Shown one piece after another: positions 30,221 through 40,971 of a DNA stretch of 64,000 bases. The position numbers were made by a program, and so were the translations under genes. Numbering within the stretch: position 1 is the first letter of the stretch; every line of letters begins with the position of its first letter. The stretch covers positions 186,001 through 250,000 of the forward strand of contig JAAKBF010000089.1 of the NCBI GenBank assembly GCA_012656075.1. Reading direction: 5' to 3'. The notes under the pieces were generated by a model. It searched no databases. It was given only the letters and a program-made list of their open reading frames with translations, and was not told where the DNA came from. This DNA is from Phytophthora hibernalis. Its lineage: Eukaryota > Oomycota > Peronosporomycetes > Peronosporales > Peronosporaceae.

Positions 30221-31441
30221 TCAACGAGTGTCGCTGAGGAGAATAGCCATTCGAATTGGTGCGGCTAAGACCAGCCGCCGGAGAGCAGAGGCGACCACTT
30301 CCGCTCGTAGCAAAGTCGTCGATGCGTCGAAACCCTTCTCGCCAGATACGGGACGCTCAAACTCGCCGCGAGAAACACTCTTAGAACGGCTCCGTTGGGG
30401 GCCGACCGCCGTCGGATTCGCTGGGTTAGAATACCGTCGGAGGCGTTCGGCTGGAGTCAATGTCTTCAGCGGCGCGCTCCTTAGCTGAGAGACCGAACGG
30501 TGTCTCCGGTGGCGCGACTCCGACGACTTGGACCGCTTGCGGTGTGAAGAACTCGACGAAGACACAGGTGAGACTGAGGAGAAAGTCGGAGAAACCACCA
30601 ACGCTGCGCTCGCCGGGGTCACGTTAGCTGAGCTCGCCGAAGTTGAAATCGCCGAGCCCGAAGACACTCCGCTCGACGAGTTCGATGGGCGGAGATATAT
30701 AGTAACTTCACAGGGCCGACGTGAAGAACGAAGCTCCAACGAGTCGGGGAAGCGCTCGGCGAGTAACCGACAAAGACGAGCGTTAATCTGGAGATCCCTA
30801 GGATCCAGGCCCGGGACGTCCACGCCACCCAGAGCAGCGACAGCCAAGTGCGGGTCGTATACTGGGTAGCGACCGCGGTGAGCGATAATACGCTTCTGCC
30901 GCAGGACGGTGCCTTGCAACGACTCGATCGTTCGACGAGCTTCGCGGAGAGCGTGGTCACCACCCGAGCAAAGCAATCCCGTGGCCTCCTGGAGTTGGCG
31001 ATAGTATGTCGAAGCCAATCCGTAAAGAGTGGTGAACTCCGCCTTGATCTTCTGACCCAGGCTTGCACAAGTCTGATCGCGATTCTCGAGCTCAACCTGA
31101 AGCTTCTGAATGGCCGCCTCGGCAGCTCGGGTCCGGTCGCATTGCTGAGCAATGATGGTCCGGGATTCCGTCGTGAGCTGGGCGATCGTCATGTTGAACG
31201 ACTCCGTCATCTCAGTTGAACGTAAAGAACTTGAGCAATAAATTTCAAGCTCTTTTGTGACGGTGGCGTAAGGAGGCTGACTCAGCGATCGCAGACTCCA
31301 TTCTCTTGTACCGAGCAGAGGCCACTCGCTCAGACTTGGCGAGCTTGGCCCGAAGCTCGGCGATTTCGGCAGACACATCCGGGAGAGGCACAACATCACG
31401 TTGCAACGCAGCCAAGATGGAAGCTGGCGATTTTGCCCCAA
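30221..31441 (-). CDS. Intact 406-codon coiled-coil frame within the antisense gene
   Basis: The longest open piece of this copy. Its first ~75 codons are probably the wrong phase of the preceding part; from MTESFNMTIAQLTTE the sequence forms heptads for about 130 residues (AAEAAIQKLQVELE, ALREARRTIESLQG). A compact block LDPRDLQINARLCRLLAERF follows, then Ser-rich and Arg/Ser-rich stretches (SSHRKRSKSSESRHRRHRS) that resemble nuclear-speckle or nucleic-acid-binding tails. Family B has a related coiled coil in the same relative position at 59.8-60.3 kb. Function unknown. Confidence 0.5.
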   Translation of the reverse strand: MGQNRQLPSWLRCNVMLCLSRMCLPKSPSFGPSSPSLSEWPLLGTREWSLRSLSQPPYATVTKELEIYCSSSLRSTEMTESFNMTIAQLTTESRTIIAQQCDRTRAAEAAIQKLQVELENRDQTCASLGQKIKAEFTTLYGLASTYYRQLQEATGLLCSGGDHALREARRTIESLQGTVLRQKRIIAHRGRYPVYDPHLAVAALGGVDVPGLDPRDLQINARLCRLLAERFPDSLELRSSRRPCEVTIYLRPSNSSSGVSSGSAISTSASSANVTPASAALVVSPTFSSVSPVSSSSSSHRKRSKSSESRHRRHRSVSQLRSAPLKTLTPAERLRRYSNPANPTAVGPQRSRSKSVSRGEFERPVSGEKGFDASTTLLRAEVVASALRRLVLAAPIRMAILLSDTR

Positions 31442-31990
31442 GAATGGCCTGGCGAGTTGAAGCGTCGGCGGGTGGAGGAGAACTGGTCAACAAAAACGAG
31501 ACCAGCTGAGCGAGAGAAGCATCACGCTCTCTCTGCTCTTCTCCCTGCTGAGCGAGAGCTCGACGGAACCCAGCGAGGCCAGCGGAATCGTCTGCCGCAA
31601 GATTCGCCGAGTCACCCTCTGACTCAGCTAGCGTAGCTGAGCTACCGGCGATTTCCAATGTTGAGCCCGGCGACTCCTACCGAGCCGAAGTATCAGCCTG
31701 TTGAAGACCGTGTGCGCCCTCAGCAGCGAGCGTGCGGGCTTGGCTGGACCCAGCGACGGAAGAATCCGGCGAGCCCAGCGAGTTCGTCAAGTCGACCAGA
31801 TCCTGAGACTCCATCGATGAGTCGCTAAGCGGGTCTGAGCGAAGAAACTTGAGCGCGGAGGTCCAACGACGTAACAACAGCGCTTCTGCAACAGCGCTCG
31901 AGGAGGTCGACGACACTTGAGGAGCGAACAAGCTCGCAGTGACGGCCCAACTCGACGAGCCGGCGGTAGCTGTAGCGGCGCGACGGGAAG

Positions 31991-32066
31991 CTGTCAAGCG
32001 AACACACACGGTGGGTTAGATGGCCATCGGCGAGGATAAGGGGCATGCCAAGCGCGGGAAGCTCAC
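31991..32066 (-). other. Putative antisense intron (76 bp), family A
   Basis: On the minus strand CAG/GTGAGC opens and a pyrimidine-containing TTGACAG closes the interval. It lies close after the first ATG of the antisense gene, as does the 78-bp GTAAGC...CACAG interval in family B at 60673-60750. Splice signals exist only in the antisense direction. This is a prediction from consensus. Confidence 0.45.
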
Positions 32067-32321
32067 CTGGTCCGCGAAAGAAGCAGTGGTGTCCTCGACG
32101 GGCTTCCTGAAGATGACAGCACTTGACTCGACGAGATTTCCAACCGAAGAAAAGTTGGAGAGCGGAGTGATGGTCGAGACACTCACCAGCCTGGCTCGTA
32201 TCACGCCAGGGGCAGTTGTGGTGTAGGAAATCCATATTTTGGGTAAACCTACAGTAGGGATGCCTAAGCTAGACCAAGTGGATACATCGCACTCAAGAGG
32301 ATCAAGTGGATACACCGCCAA

Positions 32322-33190
32322 GTGGATACATCGCTCTCAACAGGGAACTGACTTAATCAGGAACCGCACTTAGCCGGACTCAGCGAAGGACGGACTCAGC
32401 AATGGACGGTCTCAGCGATAATCGACTCGGCGAAGGTTGGACTCGGCGAAAGTTGGCGAGAATATGCATCGAGAAAGATATGCGAGCTGGGGGGATATAT
32501 CAGGATCTGAGCGAAGGGTCGTCGAGAGGTAGGTAAACAGCTCGACACCAAGTGGCGGAGCTGAGCGAAGGGTCATAGGGAGATCCATAACGACTCCATT
32601 TCACTAGGTATTTGTTTAGGACTGATAGAAGGAAGAGTCCAAAGCGACTCTCCAAAAGATATAGAGATAAAAATCAGAGCAGAAGCTTCTAAGTCCAAGA
32701 ACAGTGTACACTTTCCTGGCAAGTCCCTGCGTGGGCTGGATTATGTCTGCCGTCGTTCCCCGAGAGGCATAGCTTGTAGGGGAACCGTCTGGTAGCGCCA
32801 AGAGATTAAGATCGGGGTGGCACTTCTCGCTACCAAGCGAAGACAAGTCTCGTCGATTCGACGAGCCGGTGGGTCTGCACATCCCAGGACACCGTAACCT
32901 CCTTGCTGGGCGTAATCTGCGCCTGGTAACCTGTAAACGCGCTCGCGCGCTGCCGTCCATCCTTTGGTGGAGGGCACAGCGTTTTGTACGGAGACTGCCC
33001 CGCTCAGGCGAGTCTCTGGAGAGTTTGGAGCTTGGTACCCGTCGGGAACGACATTCAACTGAACCCCAGCTGGAGCGAACCGCAAAGGGCCGACAGGAAC
33101 CCTGCGCAAGCCCAACATCGCCGACCTGACTCGGCGAATTGTTGTGCTGTTGCGTGGAAGCCGAACAAACGACGTTTTCTGTGAATAATA
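32322..33190. other. Non-coding family A flank, possibly leader or LTR sequence
   Basis: There is no credible frame. The word ACTCGGCGA or close variants occur many times between 32,385 and 32,570 and once at 33,129, although nothing here is coding. AAGTGGATACATCGC-like words recur three times near 32,272-32,335. An LTR of family A would be expected here, but without a second copy its borders cannot be drawn. The right side abuts the inverted copia element. Confidence 0.5.
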
Positions 33191-33663
33191 ACACCATATA
33201 TCACTAGACTCGCAGGTATCTCCACCTCATAGTCCTGCTGTCGTACGTTTGGGCGTCGGACACGTGAAGACCGGCGGAACGATGTAGCGGCGCTCGATGT
33301 CTCATCTCCCCACCCATCGGCTTCGTCGTCGTCTTCACTATCACTATCCACAAAACCTTCGTATACGCCCCAGCGGCTCAGCGGGGTCTCCAAATCTAAC
33401 GTCCCCATCATCCATCTCATGATTTCCCATATCCTCATCATCGTCTGCGAAATCACCACTGTCCTGGTCTCCCACTGAAGGTTAGGCTCTGCAATCCGGC
33501 GGTGGTCCGGCCGCATGCACACGACTGCTGTTAGGCGAGTCTGCATGACCAGCAATACCACCTTCACGCTCGGCCTCACTATGAGGAGTACTTGAAGCAA
33601 ACTTTCAGGTGTCGGCGGAACACCTACCGCAGCAGTGTCCGTCGGAATCTCTTGGTCGTTCAT
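33191..33663 (-). pseudogene. Copia-2 integrase-RT spacer
   Basis: The frame is acidic (FVDSDSEDDDEADGW) and then basic with RSSRVRRPNVRQQDYEVEIPA, the stereotyped stretch just ahead of RT in copia polyproteins. After ASLVIYGVI at about 33,190 the sequence no longer resembles copia and enters family A flank, so the element ends here. Confidence 0.65.
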
Positions 33664-33968
33664 CAGCCAGCGCCCAGGCGCACCCAGCGTTGCTGATGTA
33701 GCCGATTTGCTTCTTTCACCAGTAGAGTATCCACATTCAGCATGATCTTCACAGCGTTGGCGCTTTAAGGGACCATTACTATCATCTTAGAAACTTCGCT
33801 TCATGCCAGAAGTCTCACCGTGCACGACAGGCAGATGCACATAAGGGATGATCGTAGGTAATACATGGCGACCTCTGCCGTGGCAGTTTGATACGTATGA
33901 AGCTGCAACAGTCCAGTCTTCTTCAAATTCGACTGAACGAGCTTCATCAATCTTGCCAGTGATCGGGT

Positions 33969-34554
33969 TCAAGATGCGATAGCTCTATGAATGCTTCGCG
34001 TATCCCATGAATAAGCCTGGCTTACCAGGGTTCTCCAGCTTGTTCTTACGTAGAACATGAAAATGAAGGCAACACCCCCACGTTCGCAGTGATGATACAT
34101 CCGGTCGCTCCCAAAGCGGTAGTAGTACGGCGTCTCTCCGCCGAGAGCATTGGTCCCGCTAATGTTCATCACTTCTATAGCGAATCCGAACGCCTCGCCC
34201 CACACTAACCACCGCATGTTGGCCGTAGTGAGCAATCATCGCACACGATAAAGCCCAACTCCGTTCGTCCTCTCCAACCAAACCGTTTTCTTCAGAGATG
34301 TATGCATTTGTCGTGGTGTACTCAATACCGTTCCCCGCAAGGAACGTCTTCAACTTGTTGTTGAAGAGTTCACGACACAGATCCGAATTGAACACTTCAA
34401 TCTTGGTCCCTTGCGCTATGATCCACTTCAAATGAGTCGTTACCACCTCAGACGTATCCTCGTACAACATAAAGCCCCACAGATAGCGACTAGCTTCATG
34501 TTGCACCAGCTGAAAGTGCTGGTAGCCATTGTACGAGGTTCCCCGACGTAGCAC
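33969..34554 (-). pseudogene. Copia-2 integrase core
   Basis: The piece has EVFNSDLCRELFNNKLKTF followed by GIEYTTTNAYISEENGLVGEDER, corresponding to the second Asp and the Glu region of copia integrases (normally S-D-x-G-x-E and N-G-x-x-E-R). The frame then changes to WLVWGEAFGFAIEVMN and GGETPYYYRF, which match the usual W-x-E-A-x-x-x-A-x-Y and T-P-Y-E blocks. It is broken but unmistakable. Confidence 0.75.
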
Positions 34555-35261
34555 ATGTGACTCATCAGCTTCCGGAAAGGCTGAGTCAGACGACGAGTCA
34601 CAGTCTTCTTATATGACATGCGAGTCATCTTGGCTGCTTTACATGCCCAGCACGGCGCGTTCATGTCCTCAGACAGCTTATTTTTCAGACCAGTAGTGAT
34701 CTCGTGCCTTGATATCCTTTGCAATGTAGGCAAGTTCAGATGTGCAAGGCGCCAATGCCAGCGCTCTAGCGACGCAATGCAGCTCTTCTTGCGCATCTCC
34801 AGTACTCTCGAGTCGCCTGTTTGCCGTTGAACTCCACTCTGCGCCGTGTACACTGCAACTGCTGTCACCTGCAAGCGATACCGACGATTTGTCTTCATCA
34901 ACAGTAGCTTGACGTGGTTCTTCCGTAGCCAACATACGTGTTGAGAGTTAATGAAACCAAATTTCACATTCCATCCCTCGCTCTCCAGCATGTCCATGTT
35001 AAGCAAGTTGTCCGGAGCATTCCGCGAAAGCAAGAAATTTGTGAATGGCAGCGTCAGCTCAGCATGTGGTGTTTTATTGTTCGTCACCCGCAGTGTTACG
35101 TCACCGACATGTTCATTCTCTCGGGAATTACCATCGTATCCCTGAAAGAAATGCAGTTCATCCTCGTGAACATTGTGCAGAAGTGACTGCTGGTTGCACA
35201 CATGCACGTCGCTTGCCGGATCAAGCACCCATTCCATTTCTATACCAGCAGGTGTCTTCAC
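34440..35261 (-). pseudogene. Copia-2 protease and GAG-pre-integrase
   Basis: The protease active site reads EWVLDPASDVHVC, with Asp followed by Pro-Ala instead of Ser-Gly, so the normal D-S-G triplet is altered. The pre-integrase domain has LERWHWRLAHLNLPTLQRI and APCWACKAAKMTRMSYKK, which supply the HHCC zinc ligands. The last ~35 codons are out of phase with integrase, whose frame overlaps from 34554. Confidence 0.8.
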
Positions 35262-35408
35262 TGACGCAGCAGCAACAACAGAAGCACCACGCGCACGACA
35301 ACAATACCACTCGAGTTCTTGTAATTGCGTTTTCCGTTGTTACCACCATTACCCATCTTGTTCTCCCACCGCTTGAACTCCGAGGTAGCAGGTCTATCAG
35401 AAGTTTCA

Positions 35409-36590
35409 TCATTCTTCCGACTTAGCAATTCGCTCGTAGATGACCCACTTCACCGCATTAATGGCACATACGAGTTTCTTTCTTCTTACCACCCTGCTTT
35501 CCTCCTTCGTTCTTCTGCTACGCTTTGTAACGACCTTCCCCTTCTGCTGCTTGCCCTTCTTCTTGTTTTGTTTCAACTTGGATTGCTGTGAGTTGTCATC
35601 CCGCGACTGCTTACCACACGAGCAAATACAATAAAATATGCGCAGGCTTTGTTTCTTCCTCACAGGCAACCCGTTCATCAAGAGCAGACTCCGCAAGCAA
35701 TGCGTTCATCACCTGAGCAGCAGTAGGAACAGGTCGTACGGCTCCACCGTCGCGAACAATATAGTGTATAGAAAACTGACGTACTATATCCCGATGGGTC
35801 CTCAACACATGCCCCAGACGCGTCTCGGCATAGCCCTCATCACTGACTTGCTTTCCATAATGAAGAGTTGCCGACGCAAACCATCCATCTCACGTAACCA
35901 ATTATCCATCGTTTTGTCAGAAGTGTACCGGTTAGAGACATACTCATCTCTAGTCAAAATATAGTTCGAGTATTCTCGCTTCGTTTGTCGATCAACGAAG
36001 CGGCTCCACATAGCTTCAGCCGATTCCTCTTAACAGATCATCTCTGCATCAGACGCAGGTTCACCATACAAGATTGCCTCGCGCGCAGCATTATCTCGCG
36101 CAACCACGTCACCTATACCCTGAGGATCAGTACGATAGGCATCATTGACTACGCTCCAACAACAAAGGCGAGTCAGAAAAGCACGAAGCTGTACGCTGTA
36201 TAGATCGAAACTTCTTTTCATCACTGGTGGTTTATGTGAAATGTCCAGCTTCACAGGCGTCAATCCAACTTGGGGTACGACAGCTCCAGTTTGGGTCACT
36301 ACTCGGGGCACTCCAGCGCCAGTTTGAACCACTCCAGCCCCGACCTCAGTCGCACCAGCACCAGGATCAGTAGCCCCACCAGGTGTACCAAGACTACTGC
36401 TTGGCACCACTCCAGCACCGACAGCGGTTCCTCCGACACCGGCAACAGCACCTATGACATCGGCAGCAGCACCTCCGATTGCATCAAGTATCACAGCACC
36501 AGTCTGAGATCCAGTTAGATTCCCACCAGAACCTCCTTGACCAGCCTGACCAGCTTGATTAGTCGCGACAGGCGTCGTCCCTGATGACAC
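35409..36590 (-). pseudogene. Copia-2 Gag
   Basis: The start is a long Gly/Val/Thr-rich low-complexity leader, followed by the Gag block KRSFDLYSVQLRAFL. After an in-frame stop (36,030) comes a helical part with EAMWSRFVDRQTKREY and DEYVSNRYTSDKTM, which matches the UBN2-type copia Gag. The C-terminal frame is Lys/Gln-rich and ends with a worn knuckle-like CAINAVKW block where a CCHC zinc knuckle would be expected. Frames change at 36,020 and about 35,690. Confidence 0.7.
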
Positions 36591-36599
36591 ATCTATTGT

Positions 36600-36840
36600 A
36601 GTTCCAGTAGTGACCCTTGGTGCACTCTCGGTGCTTCACACGTCGAAGCTGGCAGCGGTGTACCACGCATACAAACGAAAGGCTCCAAACGTGGTTTGGG
36701 CTCAATTTCACCATCATAATGATAAACTTGATTTTTGTGTGTACATACATGGCTGATTTAACCCTTTTATATGGCGCAGTGACAAAATGGCCACTTGTAT
36801 GGGGGCCATGCCAAGGATTGCTAAAATCAGCGCGTTAACA
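36600..36840 (-). repeat. Possible 5' LTR of copia-2
   Basis: On the minus strand the sequence starts TGTTAACGCG at 36840 and has a TATAAAAGG box at about 36,764-36,772, about 70 bases in, ahead of the Gag start at 36590. This is the layout of a short copia LTR with promoter. The inner end is not clear and no second copy exists, so the border is a guess. Confidence 0.4.
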
Positions 36841-37623
36841 CAAGTAGCGTATTTCTACTAATCATAGATAGAACATATCCAAACAGCGAGCGTCAACTCG
36901 AAATATTGTGGAATGGATACGCCCACCTAAAAACGGTACTGCAAAGTGTAGGGTTGGTATCAATCTGCTCTATGCTCCGGTAACAGTTTCACGACATTTG
37001 CACTGTGAATTCTGGCGTGCGTGGACATATAAGGGACTGGGTAACTTTAGTTTACTGAAAGAAAAAATCTCAAAATTGTGGAAATCAGTGAGTGGCTCAG
37101 CACAATCGAAAAGGGGATAAGCAAGAGAAGCGGACGACGGCAATGATGCTTGCGATCGCGCAACGGCAAGACGGTGGACAATGTGCGTTAGAAGCGTGTT
37201 TGACCCTGTTACTATGTTCCGGTGCTAACTGTTGTCTCTCTACTGCAGCCTGGCGCAAGCCATATTAGCGCGCAAGATCCAGATCTGGGCCTCCCTCCCA
37301 TGTAGCGAGCCGCAAACAGCCACCCTCCCCATCGCATCGAACAAATGCGGAAGATGCGGATAGCCGGTCAGACCACACGCAGGAAGCAAATGCGGAAGGT
37401 CCGGGCAGCCAGTTATCCCACACGCAGTGGGCAAGTACACAAGAGGAGACCGCGACCTGGTCCCCATGCAGCGGGCTGCTGTGGATGATGCGGACAGCCA
37501 GTTACCCCACACGCAGAGGGCCAGCGCAGAAGATGAAGACAGCGACCTGCCCCCACGCAACGGGTTGACGCGAAAACTGCATCCAGCGATCCGGCCGTTG
37601 CTCAGAGGGGCGTTGACATCGTG
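36841..37623. other. Gene-free stretch with a worn tandem repeat
   Basis: About four degenerate units of ~58 bases recur between 37,330 and 37,560, with the shared core CCACACGCAG preceded by a GCGGANAGCCAGTTA-like word. A CTCTCTACTGCAG acceptor-like site lies at about 37,236-37,248. The frame through the repeat could be an upstream exon of the next gene, but this is unproven. Confidence 0.4.
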
Positions 37624-38493
37624 ATGGCTCCAGTGAACACGACGAATCGTGTCAGACTGAAGAGATGTGGTGTCAGCGAGAAAAACCAAGATGGAAGACA
37701 GACGAAACGAGGGCCACGGCAGAAGCGCTTGCCTTTTGCTATTGCACAGGCCATCATGGAGCTCGCACACAGTTCCAGTAATGCTTCCGTGTCAGAAAAA
37801 GAGGCGTACAACCAAGCCAGCTACGACGAAGAAGATGATGAAGATAATGGCGGTGATGAATCGCTGGTGCTTGCTCAGAAAGAGGCATCGGGGGAACTAG
37901 CGGACCTCTCAAGCGATGGCATGAATGAACAGCAGACACATACGGTACCGGACAAGCCAGATTCCGGAGCACAAATAACCAAACTTGTACCGGAAAAATA
38001 TGATACCGACACAACATTACACGAAATGATACCGGATCAAGTGGATAAATCAATTGTAGGTCGGGCTGTTACCGATGGAGCAGGTGGAGATACGATCCAA
38101 GCACACAGTTCGGAGAATGAATGTGGGGCAGACAGTTCCCCAGCCTACCGATATACTACCCAGGGAATCATGCGCGTCTGCAATTGCAGACATGGATATG
38201 AAAGTCGCTGGAGAAGAAGGAAACGCGGTGTATCAAGCCCGTTGGGACGAGTTCAGGAACGCGACGTTAGATCAGTTAAACACTATGATACTGGTGATCG
38301 ACGCAAGGCAAGTGGTGGCAAAAGTGAGGACACTGTGGTGCTTGTTAAGATACGAATTCCGAGTTCCGGCGTGATGACTCCATTCGACGACTGCATTTCG
38401 CTTCCCAAGGTTCGTACCCATTTGGTACCATATGCTTATGTCCGGTACAAAACGGTGTTATACCTGGTATCAAATGCTTGTGTCTGGTACTAA
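37624..38493 (+). CDS. Unrecognised acidic protein, possibly the front part of a C48 protease gene
   Basis: The start MAPVNTTNRVRLKR is basic, followed by a poly-acidic stretch (DEEDDEDNGGDESL) and a Ser/Asp/Thr-rich part with spaced P-D/P-E words. Near 38,160 a more natural sequence continues in another frame (VAGEEGNAVYQARWDEF, LNTMILVIDARQVVAKV), so a frameshift is likely. The following piece at 38,540 (DTVEYMTLNKYVMTG) fits the same gene. No domain is known to me. The frame end overlaps a 43-bp tandem repeat, which is probably intronic or non-coding. Confidence 0.4.
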   Translation: MAPVNTTNRVRLKRCGVSEKNQDGRQTKRGPRQKRLPFAIAQAIMELAHSSSNASVSEKEAYNQASYDEEDDEDNGGDESLVLAQKEASGELADLSSDGMNEQQTHTVPDKPDSGAQITKLVPEKYDTDTTLHEMIPDQVDKSIVGRAVTDGAGGDTIQAHSSENECGADSSPAYRYTTQGIMRVCNCRHGYESRWRRRKRGVSSPLGRVQERDVRSVKHYDTGDRRKASGGKSEDTVVLVKIRIPSSGVMTPFDDCISLPKVRTHLVPYAYVRYKTVLYLVSNACVWY

Positions 38494-38508
38494 ACTGTGT
38501 TGTAAACC
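38422..38508 (+). repeat. Two diverged 43-bp tandem copies rich in GGTAC
   Basis: The copies TTGGTACCATATGCTTATGT... and TGGTATCAAATGCTTGTGT... follow each other at about 43 bases with roughly 80% identity. They lie between coding-like pieces of the neighbouring gene, as expected of an intron. Confidence 0.7.
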
Positions 38509-39258
38509 GAAAATGTCGTTTTGGTGCTGTAGCTTTTGCTCAAGGACACCGTGGAATATATGACCCTGAACAAGTACGTCATGACTGGTGAAGAGATAGA
38601 GGGAGTGCGGATCCTAGAGTTTCGTTCAACGGAGTGGCTGGGGTCGACCTGTATGCGATGATGCTATCCAATAGCTAATGCATTGTTTTAGAGCTTGTAC
38701 GACGGGGAAGTTCGTGGTGATATCATCACCGTCGAGATAAGTGGTGCGGTGATGGTTTTGCGAATGGCTACGTTAGTGTCCGATAGTCCATGTGTGACAT
38801 TAGGCTACTCGAAGGCAATCTGCAAGTCGCTTCGACACCATTACCGTCATGGAAGAGCGCGGTGACTTCATCTATTGCATATACCAGCTAGGGAGCGCTG
38901 CTATAGTCACTTTCAGTAGATGCAAATGCACATGACCATGAACCGCCACCTCGACCGCCGGTGGCAGTGGTGGTGGTTGTGGGCATGGGGCGAAGTGGCG
39001 CTGATTGAGACATCAATTGATTGCGTCAGTATCAATACAAGTTGTTCATTTTTTACCAGCTTTGGGAGTCTATATTTTACCCAGCACGATGAATAATCCT
39101 GTGTCGCAACGTCTCTGGATAGAACGTCCACATGCACATGTTGGATATACATCATCGCCGAGAACACAATGGAAATAATAGCATTTTTATTAAGCACGAT
39201 GCTTTGCTGGATAACAAAATGTTTTTTTGCTAATCTATTCTGTAGAGCCAGGCTTCGT

Positions 39259-40971
39259 ACTAACCCCCCGGTACGACGTCAAATCTTAGATGCACGGACT
39301 ATTTTTCACATGCTTGACATCAAGCATATTAAAGAAAGCCTAGACTTGAATTTTTATTGGCAAAAAAACCATCCCTATCGCGGTGCAAAGTCTTATCAAC
39401 TGCACCGATTATGGTGCATATCAACCGTCATCAGGTATAACTGTGGGCATCACGATTGATGTAGCGGATGTGGATTTGGCCCTTTACTGGGAGTGACTTT
39501 TCTTCGTTGTTAGACGCGTGCAAAACGACTGCGAATGCGAATTTGAGTATTGAACTTGAAAAGAAAACGAGTGAAACGCAAGCATTACTTGACGATTACT
39601 CGCAGGCACCCCCTGCTTCGGTTCTTACTGAGTATCACCGCCATTTGTCTCCTCTCGATTTACAAAGGCATCATCCTCTTCGTAAGTGCTAGCGATCTCT
39701 TCCTTCTTCTGAGTAGCGACGTCCTCCCTATCTTCAGCAGCGGTGTCCTCTTTATCCTCAGCAACGCTGGCCTCCTTCTCCTCAGCAGCAACAGCGTCTT
39801 CATCACTATCGGTATGGGCACGCTCTTCCTCCTCCTTATTAGTTGCGACGTCCGCGTTTCCAGCTCCAGCAGCAACATCATCACTCTGTCCGCCAGCGTA
39901 CTTGTCTTCATTCTCGTTCGCTTCGACAGAACCTGTATGATTCTTCACAAGCTGTCTTATCTGTACGCTGCGGTCGCAACGATGCGTCATGCTCTCGGTC
40001 ACATTGTGCCCAAGCTGATGCCAAATTGTGTAGCAGGTGAAAATTTTGTTGGGGTAGTGAGTGTCCTTGGCACCCTGAGCACACAAGTACATACTAGCAT
40101 GATATCAAGTATTATTTTGGTGTTAACATGTTGGATGTCAAGCAATATGCACTTGCCGCTCAGAGCCTTTGCAGCACTTTGGACAGTAAAACAGTGTCTC
40201 CTGGAGATTGTACCAAACCGTCGTGAGGATAGTGTATACCTTGAACTGCCGCTGGTGTCGGTTGAGAATTCCATCTACCTCAACGCACTTGTCGTCCATC
40301 TAGAGCTTGTGGTTTCCTCGGGTAGTAGATTTTGTCCGTGTGGGCTTCATCTGATTTAGCATATACAGCAACTTATGCCAGTCCCTCAACATTCAGCGCT
40401 AGCAGCGGGGTCCTTCTCAAGCAGTCTTGGCATCTTCGCCAGGAGGTCGCAAATGACCCATAAGGCTCCTTTCTTCTGGTATCTCGCAACCGCGCTATCG
40501 CGAGTGGTCATCGTCATCTGGGACAGTCTGCAGGGCGTCGATCGGCGTTACCTCCTCTCCTCTTTCTTCTCCTCGCCGAAGTCAACATCGTAGTTCCTTG
40601 TACTGCTGACATTCGTTCCGTGCTCGCGTATAAGCCGCTCTCGAACGTCATCCCTCCTCTCCTTAACGCGGCGAAGGAACGCCTCGGCCTCGCGGCATCT
40701 CACGCTACGCGACAGCATGTCCACTCCTCTTGGCGAATTCTGGAATGAAAACTGACGGCTGTCAGCCACCAAAACGTGGGAAAGATGTGTACTGGCCATG
40801 GCAGGGAGTGGATACATTGACCTTTCTTTTGACGGTTGGCACCCAATCCCTGTGCATCGCGGACTATTTCGACTCAAATGTTCAGTCTTTGGCCATTCCC
40901 ACATGCTTGATATCAAGTATGTGAGAATTGTCACATGCTGCCTTATTAAGCCTTAGTACCGGGGGGTAAGT
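39259..40971 (-). mobile_element. 1.7-kb TIR element with piggyBac-like zinc ribbon, inserted in the C48 remnant
   Basis: The ends are ACTAACCCCCCGGTAC (39259-39274) and the complement of ACTTACCCCCCGGTAC (40956-40971), 15 of 16 alike. TAA directly flanks the C-rich tip on both sides, which could be a 3-bp target duplication or a worn TTAA. A near-palindrome CACATGCTTGAYATCAAG lies just inside each end (39307 and 40900). The inner frames are on the minus strand and end in a Cys-rich ribbon followed by an acidic tail. The catalytic core of a transposase is not visible, so it seems internally deleted. Confidence 0.6.
39625..40280 (-). pseudogene. Zinc-ribbon and acidic tail of a piggyBac-like transposase
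   Basis: On the minus strand TTVWYNLQETLFYCPKC is followed by YLCAQGAKD and KIFTCYTIWHQLGHN, a Cys/His pattern like the C-terminal ribbon of piggyBac-type transposases (C-x2-C, L-C, C-x4-H), which reads DNA ends. A 63-bp insertion sits between the CPKC and YLC parts. The last 100 residues are almost only Glu, Asp, Ala and Thr. The opposite strand has a long Ser/Leu-rich frame that is a mirror of this acidic tail and not a gene. Confidence 0.5.

Larger units (their letters stand above)
29638..32235 (-). pseudogene. Antisense accessory gene of Ty3 family A, N-terminal and middle part
   Basis: Read from 32235 towards 29638 there is a short first exon, a likely 76-bp intron (GTGAGC at its start, TTGACAG at its end, 31991-32066), a Ser/Ala-rich part with DLVDLTNSL (a SUMO-interaction-like motif), a long coiled coil, then a Ser/Arg-rich linker and a Ser/Pro-rich end. 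One in-frame TAG at 31677-31679 and one frameshift near 31,250 break it. The dense ACTCGGCGA word shows it belongs to family A. The C-terminal domain seen at 9.9-11.4 kb is absent, so this copy is truncated. Confidence 0.55.
33191..36840 (-). mobile_element. Second Ty1/copia element, inverted and 3'-truncated
   Basis: Read on the minus strand: a possible 5' LTR, Gag, protease, GAG-pre-integrase, integrase and the spacer before RT, where it stops at about 33,190. RT, RNase H and the 3' LTR are missing. It differs from the copia element at 11.5 kb in every domain, so it is another lineage. Frameshifts and lost catalytic residues show it is inactive. Confidence 0.82.

Noticed and set aside
31991..32066. 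Claim that exon 1 and exon 2 of the family A antisense gene join in a proven frame
   Set aside because: Two frames are possible for exon 1 and only one fits the intron phase, with a less natural sequence; the splice sites are kept as a prediction only.
39550..40359. A 269-codon plus-strand frame rich in Ser, Leu and Val
   Set aside because: It is the mirror of the acidic Glu/Asp tail and zinc ribbon on the minus strand, and its composition is explained by that.
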